A stretch of DNA of 64,000 nt from Gordius sp. MW1 (taxonomy: Eukaryota > Nematomorpha > Gordioida > Gordea > Gordiidae), in NCBI GenBank assembly GCA_964036665.1, contig OZ038526.1, positions 19,220,001 through 19,284,000 of the forward strand. Reading direction: 5' to 3'. Below, one piece after another: positions 55,984-64,000 of the stretch. The number at the start of each line of letters is the position of its first letter. Position 1 is the first letter of the stretch. The notes beneath the pieces were generated by a model. The model did not search any database, was not told the DNA's origin, and was given only the letters and a program-made list of their open reading frames with translations. A program made the translations under genes and the position numbers.

Positions 55984-58900
55984 ATGGCAGCGGCACAGCA
56001 ATATTTGGGAAATAAATTATGCCTAGTATCCAAAGCCCTTTTAAGATACGAGGGCATATTGCATTCTATTGACCCAGTTAAAGCCTCTTTAACTCTGGCG
56101 AATGGTATGAACTTTACATTTTAAAATTGCATAAATTTTGTAGTAAAATGTTTTGGAACTGAAAATCGATCTAAGGATTTTATTCCTCCTTCAGAAGTGA
56201 TATATGGGCATATATCTTTCAAGGGAGAGAACTTGAAAGATATTTTTATGTGTGATGAGAAAAAAAGTGATCTTCCTGATCCAGCAATTATTGAAGTATT
56301 ATTATTAGCACTTTTATATATTTATATATATCATAGCATTCTGATCCAGTTAGACCAAATTCTGCATCTTCAAGCATTAGCTACTCTAATCTTATTTCAA
56401 GTGTTGGTCGTGTTGCCGCAACTACTACTCAACCCACCTTTGTGCCTACACCTATTGGTATGCCACCATCTACTTACAATTTTATGGGTCAAAATCACGA
56501 AGATGTAAATGAACATAACATTAATCAACAGCAAAGTCTCCCAAGTAAAGTTACAACTATTAGTTCTATATTTTTTAGGCTCTAGATCTGTTTCCCCACT
56601 GCATAATCACCATCACCATAAAAAATCTCCAACCAATGATCAATCAACCCAAATGACCCCTATGACAAAAGGTAAATATTTTATATATTACATAATATTT
56701 GAGTTGTTTTGCTATGCTTAATTTATGGTCTAATTTTATATGAATTCTCTGTTGCAAATTAAAAAATCTATATTTATTACTTTTTATTTAAATTTAGTAA
56801 AATTAAGGTTTTAAGATAATTGTAGTTAGTTTTGATATTTATGAGAAATGCTCTTAGATTTATTAATCAGTGAAATATTATGTGTTAATTTTCAGCATGA
56901 TGTTTGTGTCAAAAACTTGAAATTTTTGTAAATAATGAATTATGAGCCTATAATAAACATGAAAATCAACTGATAAAGCTTTTTTACTTATGCCACAATT
57001 TTTTTTATAAATTATTGATTAAATGCTATCTCTAAATAAGTCTTAGATGTAAAAAATTGTCTGATGTATATATTTGAAAATATAAATTAGTCTAAAATAT
57101 TTGTCTTGGCCAAACAAGCTGAATTTAAAATGTAAAGATTTCTTTCTTGCTATAACATTTGGCATAATTGTCACTAACAATAATTTTCTTGTTTAGAACT
57201 TAAAATAATTAAATAAAATATTAAACAACTTTGAAAATTTGTTAAACCTTCCATGCATTGATAAAAAAACTAACTGTTAAATTTCCTTTTTGTGGTAAGC
57301 TTTCTTCAGCAAAATCAGTGTTATTTAACCAGGAACATTTTTTATTTTTATGTCCATTTTTCTTAATTGAATTTATACATTTCTTTTAAATTCATTTTGA
57401 TTTATCTTAATTAGAGAAACTAAACTTCTGCGCTACAAATATAATTTCTACACGATGACACTAAATATAAAATTTTATAAAAATGTTCCTATACAAAAAA
57501 AAATTAGTTAGGAGAAGCCATGGTTTGAAAGGCTTTATTATCTACACTTTTTATACTTATGCAGTTGGTTAGGTTAATTATAATGGTTTTAAAGTCTTGA
57601 GGTTTTGTTTTGAGTTAATCATTTCATTATACTAACCATCTTTCCATAAAAACAGATTATAGTGGACCCTCTACTAAATATCGCCCGGGGGGTGATTACC
57701 ATCAAACGGGTCATAATAACAACAACATGGGCGGTGGGGGTAGAAGAGATAACTTTAACCAAACCAGAGTTGGGCCACCACCCCTCCATCACAATTACCA
57801 CAACAGTAACCAACATCAGCAGCAGCAGCATAATTTTCAGGGAGGCAACTACCCTAATTACAACAGCAATAGATTTGGTGGAAATGGCAATGGTAGTAAT
57901 TATAATAGATTGGGCACTGGGCCGCCCAAATATCATCAAGGGGGTTTCGGGAACCAGGGACAGCAGAGAACTGTATCGGCCATTGGAAATAGTAAGGCAT
58001 CCATCTTCATGGGCGTAGCCATGCCCCCCCCCCCCCATCTATATCCAAAAATTTGTTAATTTATTAAACATATGGCTATAATTGTAAAAAATGTTTAATT
58101 TGCCCCTTCTTAAATCATTTTTGCCCTTCTCTAATTCCAATGCTGGCTCATTGTCCCTCATTTATGTTTAGTGGTTGATTATAATCAAGTTACTTGTTGG
58201 GGTAGGTTTCTTTTGACTTGGATATCTCTGAATTCTGTGGAATTAAAGTTTACAAATTTGTTTAATGGACGAGTTAAGGCTCTTTGAGGTGGTTCTATAG
58301 GAAATTACAGTTTTATTGAAATGGAAAAGTTTTTCTGATAAGGCTATGAGGTATTTAGTGAAAAAAAAATTTAATATATGAATTAATTGACATATTGAAA
58401 TTCCGAAAGGTTTAATATAGAAATTGTAGTATGCAACTGTTAGAAGAAGTTTAGTCTCTACAAGGGGTTGGGATTTTTTGGATAATACTTTTTAATCTTA
58501 TATAATAACTCTCATATACTATTTAAAGAGTAGTTAGTAAACATAGCAACATTTGAATTTATTCAGTTACAAAATAGTGAACATATCATCTATTTGTTAC
58601 TAGTTTTTATAATTTTGACATTAGTTTGAATGACGCATTTATACATAGTAACTGACCTACATAAATTTTGTCTCTTACATTAAATATTGTGATGTGGAAC
58701 TCAAACATTCAACTTAGAAATGTCATTGTGAAGGAAAGTTGGTTTTATTGATGTTTTAAGAAAATATCAATTAATTATAAAAAAAAGAGTTTCTTACCCT
58801 TACCAAATATTTATGGAAATATCGTAGGGCCTCATACGTCTACCAGTTATCACCACATGCACGCGGGTGGTGGTAGGGCTAGCAACCCGAACAAAGATTT

Positions 58901-60897
58901 ACTCACCAAAACCGAACTCAAACAATATACGGAGGAATTCAATTTCGAAGAGATGAACGCGCAATTCAATAAGGAAAGCTTGCACAAGGAATTTGAGGAA
59001 AAGCTTAAAATTGGTTTGAAATAAAATTTTAAACTATTTTCTTAAAAAATAAAAAAAAAATTCAGAGGAGTTAAAGAGAAATTTATCGTCTGCTTGCTCA
59101 TGTGGCAAATAGGTTTGTGGTTAGGGTTTAAATTTAGCTCGCCTTCCAGGAACTGCATCTTATAATTTTGTTTAATCTCTGTTGAGCAATGGCCAGTCTC
59201 ATTTTTGATCGTTTAAATAATCTTAGCCATCCGCAAATTTCAAAGACATTTAAATTTAATCAGCTCTATGACAATTTTTTTAACTATGATCTACACATTA
59301 ACTTTACACTAATTTTAAAGTGATTTCTTATAAAATGGAAATAGTTTTGTGTAACTAGCAAAATTATCGTTAACATTTTAAAATACCTTTCCCCAAATGG
59401 ATGTACGATAGTAAAGATATATTTAAAATAAAAGTAAATTTTACAATTTAAATACCAAAATAAGATGCGGCCAAAAAATTATCTTCTGCCCTGCCCAAAC
59501 CTGAATCCACCGATCAAACTCTTTTGCCCACAACTGCCGGCGAACCAAAAGATGAGGCGGCTGGGGGCGAGGATGGAAAAGATCATCCACGAGAAATGCC
59601 GGAATTGGGCGGTGTCGATGAAGAAAAACCAAAAGATCACGATGATGATCAAGAAATTGATTCACCGATATTTTACAACAAAGCCAAATCCTTTTTCGAC
59701 AACATCAGTTGCCAAACTAATCGGACGTAAGATTATTACGTATTTATTTGCATACTAACCTTTTTAGGCCGCTTTAAATGGTTTAATTTATCCTCAGTTG
59801 TCAAAAAGCTAGTTTGTAAAGTGTTATCTGTTTATCTGGGCTACTTTTTATCTAGACAATGTATGATTTGTATTTAAATTTTCAGAATAACATGATTAAC
59901 TTTATAAATTCTTTTAGTTTTGATGTTTTTTACGCATTTAAATCTTTTAGGCTACTTTGCATGATATGTTGATGTTTGGGTTTCTCATCTTTTATATAAT
60001 TCGGTTATTCTTTAGGAATGCTAGTTTAAAAGATGGGATAATGGTAATTATGTCTAGTATTTTAATCTCATCTCCAAATATCATCCCTTTGGTCATTAGT
60101 AATGCTAGTTTAAAAAGTGTCATTTTTTATTTAGGCAATCTATGATTTGTTTTTAAAGTTATTTTATGTAAATTATATTAAAATGTTTTAATCTAAGGAT
60201 CCCTCAATTTTTTAGAGTCCGAAATACAAATCTTTTAATGTAAACAGCTCGCGATATTGTTGTTTTTTTTACAAAAAGCGATGGGCGTAGTTAGGATTTG
60301 GATGGGGGTAGGAATTTGTGCGGACATTTTTGTAACTAGTGTGATCGTTAAAACACACCATACCTTAGGCACTTGGCCAAAGCTCCGTTCAGGCAATTTT
60401 TCCCCCAAAAGATAAACACGGAAACTTTTGGGCTAAATCAACAACAGCAAAACCAATATCCCTCTGGGTCGGGCCGATTGGGCGGGGCTTATGGCGCCTC
60501 CTACCCCTCAGGACAATATGGGGCGGGTCCTAGTGGGGGAAGATTCCACCAGGGAGTACCGGGATACAGAAATTTTGGCGGGCAACAATCTCTGGCTACG
60601 GGGAGATTTAGTCAATTCCAACGACAGTGGAATTATGGACGTATGACTTTATTTTTTACTTAAACCTTTTTCGAGGTTTCACTTTTGTAAGTGTTTTAAA
60701 GTTTTTTTAATGTATTTTAGTGTATTGCTGGCTTAAGACTTTTTATAGAATATCATTTTATATAATATTTAGCACATTTAACATTTCCTAAAGCGCGTTT
60801 ATATAAATTTTTTTATTTACGTCCTTTAGAGCAGCAAAATGCGAGCCGAAAATTTGGTGGACCATCATCCAACGCAGCTGTAAAAGTGGTAGTTTGA
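55984..60897 (+). CDS. LSM14: LSM14 / Rap55 / Trailer hitch homologue, 9 exons
   Basis: Exons: 55984-56104, 56144-56295, 56337-56544, 56579-56671, 57656-57991, 58828-59013, 59465-59726, 60369-60640, 60830-60897. Introns are GT-AG; the first three are 39, 41 and 34 nt. Total 1698 nt, 565 residues plus stop, every phase consistent. The N-terminal LSm domain reads YLGNKLCLVSKALLRYEGIL with KCFGTENRSKDF and EVIYGHISFKGENLKDI. A Ser/Thr/Pro and then Asn/Gln/Gly-rich linker follows (GGGGRRDNF, QHQQQQHNF). The DFDF-like region is EFNFEEMNAQFNKE with HKEFEEKLKI, the FFD box is YNKAKSFFDNISC, the TFG box is KINTETFGLNQ, and the tail has RGG-like Gly/Arg repeats. LSM14 proteins sit in P-bodies and RNP granules, bind the DDX6 helicase and repress or localise mRNA. 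The 3' stop is in exon 9; an AATAAA is at 62151. Intron 5 begins with a GGGCGTAGCC/C-run repeat only 20 bp past its donor. Confidence 0.94.
58008..58045 (+). repeat. GGGCGTAGCC plus C-run repeat in LSM14 intron 5
   Basis: CATGGGCGTAGCCATG followed by about 14 C residues, the same word as at 30488 and 53651. It lies just inside the intron. Confidence 0.55.
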
Positions 60898-62404
60898 ATT
60901 TTATGGTTTTTTTCGTGGTTGTCATAGTGACCCCTTTGCAGTTCCTTAATTTTCTTCCCAAGTCCTAACATTGATTGTAGTCGTGTCGAGCATATGCGAT
61001 TTACCTACCGCGCGATAGTTTTAAGCAAAAGCGGGCACTTGCCCCCCCCCCCCCCCTAAATATATTTTTTTTTATTATACGAAATTATGGCTTGATAACA
61101 TTATAGTTTTTTGTGGCTACACACATGATACTTGGCAATTAGTTTTGTAAGGAAAGTAAGACTAGAGCGACCGTTCAGTTGCTTAAAGAAAAAATCCCAT
61201 CATTAGGTGGAAATAATGTTGGGTTTGTTTAGAATTTTCAGTTTTTTCTCTAAAAGTAATTATTAAGTGGTCTTAACAGGCAGCTAATCTTGTTAGTGGG
61301 CAGCACGACAATAATAATCCTGAGTTTGTTGTAAACATTCTTGGTCCACGGCGCGTCGCTATAATTAATTCAATATCTTACATCATTAACAATTGTTTGT
61401 ATGTTTGTTTATTTAACATCGAATGCTCAACATTTTGTATCTGATGTGAAAAAAATCTCTTGAGCCCATTTTGAAAGTTATCTTAGCTTTGTAATTTTTG
61501 GTTTTTTAAGGACGTTGGAGGCTTTAAATACTGTTTGCTTAACATATGTTTTATCGACATTTCTTGAAACTTTTCATAGTCGCTATTATAAAACTACACA
61601 TTTATGTCTAAGATTAAAATTTCCTAATTCACTTTGTGATGTTAGCCCTTACATTTATAAGGAGGATATATTTATTTTTTTTACAATGTCAATTTTTATT
61701 TTCTACTATCTTAGGGTGCGGCCCATTGAAGTTTTATGATGATGGCGTGGAAGACGGAATGAAACAAGATTTATAGTCCTCGATAAATAGTTTTATTGCA
61801 CAAATTTTTCATTCATTCATTCACACACATTTGAACGTACTCGTTGTAATATTTGAGTTTAAGTCCCCCTCCCCCTCAATACTAATCTCTTGATCATCCT
61901 GTATTTATTTCAGCTTTTTCGCGCAATAACTCTGTTATTAATATATAGTACAAAGTTAATAATTTCACTTTGTTTTTTGTGTCGTTTTTTATGTCGATTT
62001 CCTAACTCAGCATACATACATATCTACTACATTCAATGTAACGGCTAGTTAAAATATTTCGCCTCTTTACAACCCCACCGTATTTATACGCGATTTATCT
62101 TACACGCAGAGGTTTATATTAAAATTGTTACCTTTTGATTCACACTTTTCAATAAAATTGGTTATGAACTGTGTCGAGTCCTGAAAAAATTAATATGGTT
62201 GAATTTCTATGTTTAAAAATATTTTTATTTTTAATGGGCAAAATTGTGGAAGTATTGTTTTAATTTTAGTAATATTGCATGTCACTGAACTTTCTTATAT
62301 TTCTTTTGCAATATAAATGAATTAACTCTTAAGCTAAAGCTTGTTGTTTTTAATTGCACGATTTAACATGAAGAATCAACGGGCAAATTGTTTGCAGATT
62401 CTGG
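60898..62404. other. LSM14 3' region and intergenic; candidate exon
   Basis: It holds a C run (61040-61054). At 61715-61776 a stretch after a TTAG acceptor reads CGPLKFYDDGVEDGMKQDL and stop in one phase, with protein-like composition. None of the possible donors in LSM14 exon 9 gives that phase, so I do not add it to LSM14. AATAAA at 62151-62156 is a possible polyadenylation signal. Confidence 0.35.
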
Positions 62405-63390
62405 TAGTGTTCTTCACGGTGAACACGAATATATTTTTATTTTTTCCCCTATACGTCATGTTTTTCAAATATTTGCTGTCAATGTTGCTAAAAACAGCTA
62501 TTTTGACGCTTTTTAATTGTCAATAACATACAATTTTGATTTAACCCTCGAGAGTATTCCTAAAAATCCCGAACGCGAGAGTAATCGTGGAATATAACTC
62601 TACCCCACTTTTTAACTTCTTATAACTTTAAAAGCATTCCTTTAAAACCTTTGAAATTTTAAACATATTATAAAGGTCTTAAGATTGATGGTATAAATTT
62701 TGACATAAATCTAAACAACATTACAAAACTTATTAACAATTTTCTGGACCCCCATTTTTAATTTGGTTATTTTAGAGCTTCCCCCCATTTTACCTCTTGA
62801 CATCATATACCTTAAAATAAATCAAAATAAACGTGATTTTTCATTAAAAGAATGTTCAAAATGTATTAAAAACACAGATTGTAAAAGATATCTTCAATAA
62901 AAAAAATACACACATTTTTTCATATAGAAAAAAACTTACGTGAGAGTATTCGTGGGGTATAACAGAACCCCACGAGCCAAAAAAGCTTCTATATTTTAAA
63001 AAGTATTAAGCCAAAACCTATGAAATTTACACCTAACCTAGTTCTTGATAAAATATTAAGCTACTGAAAAGGCCAGATTCATTAGACTTAAATTGCGTTT
63101 TATATTTAAATTTATAATTTGCGTGGGGTACCAAAATACCCCACGAATACTCTCGAGGGTTAATAAATTTGATTTATAATCGATTAAAATTTTTTAATCT
63201 TAGCATTATTAATTTTTGATTTATATACAAAATCCCAGACTTGAGATCGCCCTCCCTTCCCTTTAAACCTTAGGAATTAAGTGCGTGTATTTTAACTACT
63301 ACTAGTACAGGAAAAATATTAAAAATATTTTGGTTCACCGTAAAAAAAACTATAAAAATTTGCAGTCAATTTGCCGGTTGATTTTTTAAG
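62405..63390. mobile_element. Foldback-family element with piggyBac MITE inside
   Basis: Left arm CACGGTGAACACGAATATAT, CCCTATACGTCATGTTTTTC; right arm CCCTCCCTTCCC (63250) and TTTTGGTTCACCG, GCCGGTTGATTTTTTAAG. Arms are diverged relative to the copy at 14185. The right end is cut by the hAT starting at 63398. Confidence 0.65.
62545..63159. mobile_element. piggyBac-type MITE, TTAA target sites
   Basis: Starts CCCTCGAGAGTATTC and ends with the exact inverse GAATACTCTCGAGGG. TTAA is present on both sides (62541-62544, 63160-63163), the piggyBac target. Internal inverted words GTGGGGTA and TACCCCAC recur near 62590, 62955 and 63125. No transposase frame in 615 bp. Confidence 0.85.
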
Positions 63391-63397
63391 CCCAAAT

Positions 63398-64000
63398 CAG
63401 AGGTCAGATTTGTTAGAATTTTTCAGCCCGAACCCGGCCCGGCCCGATTTTATAATTAATCTGCCCGCCCGAGCCCGCCCGAACCCATCTAAGTGTCCGC
63501 CCGGGCCCGCCCGAATCGTTAAAGCTGCCCGAATTGCCCGGCCCGAAATATTAAATTTGCCCGTTAGTCCCGAATTTGTGAGGTCGCAAACAGAGGTCGG
63601 ATTTGTTAAAAATTTTCTGCCCAACCCGGCCCGGTCTAAATTTTTAACTAAATTCCCCGCCTGAACCCTTCTAAGTGTCCGCTCAGCCATGCCCAAACCA
63701 TTAGAGCTGCCCGGCCCTATTAATAAAATTTGCCCGTTAGACTAGAAATTATCCAATCCCAAAATCTTTTAACCACTATTACAAAATAAGCATTAAATAA
63801 TGGCATATTGATCAGAACAAAGATGACAATATTTTATTATTCATAATTATTATGTAAAAATAACAAATCGTCGACAATTTCCGGGGATAATCTTGTGCGT
63901 CTTTCCTCTATTAATCTTCCTGCGATAGAGAAACTTCTTTCACTTGCAGCACTCGTCGCCGGGATGGCAAAGAGTATTTTTGTTAATCTTGCTAATTTAG
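63398..64000 (-). mobile_element. hAT transposon, 3' end; continues past window
   Basis: The left end CAGAGGTCAGATTTG is followed by CCCGAACCCGGCCCGGCCCG-type arrays. The terminal region is duplicated in tandem (63398-63588 and 63589-63760). A transposase C-terminus on the minus strand follows inward. Confidence 0.8.
63837..64000 (-). CDS. hAT transposase, C-terminal dimerisation domain (partial)
   Basis: The minus-strand frame is open from the window edge to a stop at 63837-63839: KLARLTKILFAIPATSAASE, RSFSIAGRLIEERRTRLSPE, IVDDLLFLHNNYE. It carries the full hAT signature (LA---L-IPATSA-SER-FS-AG, R--L-----D-LLFL--N) without lesions. The catalytic part lies beyond 64000. The host element is the one whose terminus is at 63398. 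Confidence 0.88.
   Translation of the reverse strand, partial: KLARLTKILFAIPATSAASERSFSIAGRLIEERRTRLSPEIVDDLLFLHNNYE

Noticed and set aside
57619-58038. Minus-strand 139-codon and a second plus-strand frame over LSM14 exon 5
   Set aside because: Shadows of the Asn/Gly-rich exon; the spliced LSM14 frame has conserved domains and exact phase.

Overview
The window looks like an AT-rich, intron-bearing, transposon-crowded invertebrate animal genome. Three conserved animal genes can be rebuilt exon by exon with GT-AG introns and consistent phase: a cortactin homologue (minus strand, 6642-14158, 12 exons, 496 codons plus stop), a twisted gastrulation (Tsg/TWSG1) homologue (plus strand, from 31549, five exons) and an LSM14/Rap55/Trailer-hitch homologue (plus strand, 55984-60897, 9 exons, 565 codons plus stop). 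A rhodopsin-family GPCR frame, broken once, lies at 1305-2563 on the minus strand. Several introns are tiny (34, 36, 38, 39 and 41 nt) beside introns of 0.1-2 kb. Cortactin, Tsg and the GPCR type argue for a metazoan; I cannot name the species.

Layout. 0-6.4 kb: simple repeats around a tRNA-like sequence, the GPCR, a non-autonomous hAT element with a perfect 8-bp target duplication, and half of a foldback element. 6.4-14.2 kb: cortactin. 14.2-15 kb: a palindromic foldback element just upstream of cortactin. 15.1-28.9 kb: nest 1, a decayed RTE-type non-LTR retrotransposon on the minus strand split by a hAT element, an intact-frame 954-codon non-LTR element with a restriction-like endonuclease, a Ty3-type LTR element and a second hAT. 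29-31.5 kb: another foldback copy with its own insertions, ending about 65 bp before the Tsg start codon. 31.5-34.3 kb: Tsg and a hAT. 35.9-42.3 kb: elements bounded by an inverted 18-bp end sequence, with a ~130-bp tandem array, a C-rich tract and terminal hairpins. 42.9-54.4 kb: nest 2, a Helitron helicase split by an RTE element that is itself split by a hAT and by a Ty3 element with both LTRs; the Helitron 3' hairpin and CTAG are at 54.4 kb. 56-60.9 kb: LSM14. 62.4-64 kb: a foldback copy containing a piggyBac-type MITE, then a hAT transposase that runs off the window.

The host genes have unrelated roles (actin branching, BMP modulation, mRNA translation and decay) and do not form a pathway. 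The most informative content is the insertion history: the broken reading frames of older elements fix the order, polarity and target sites of the younger ones. All family calls come from motifs read by eye; no database search was run.
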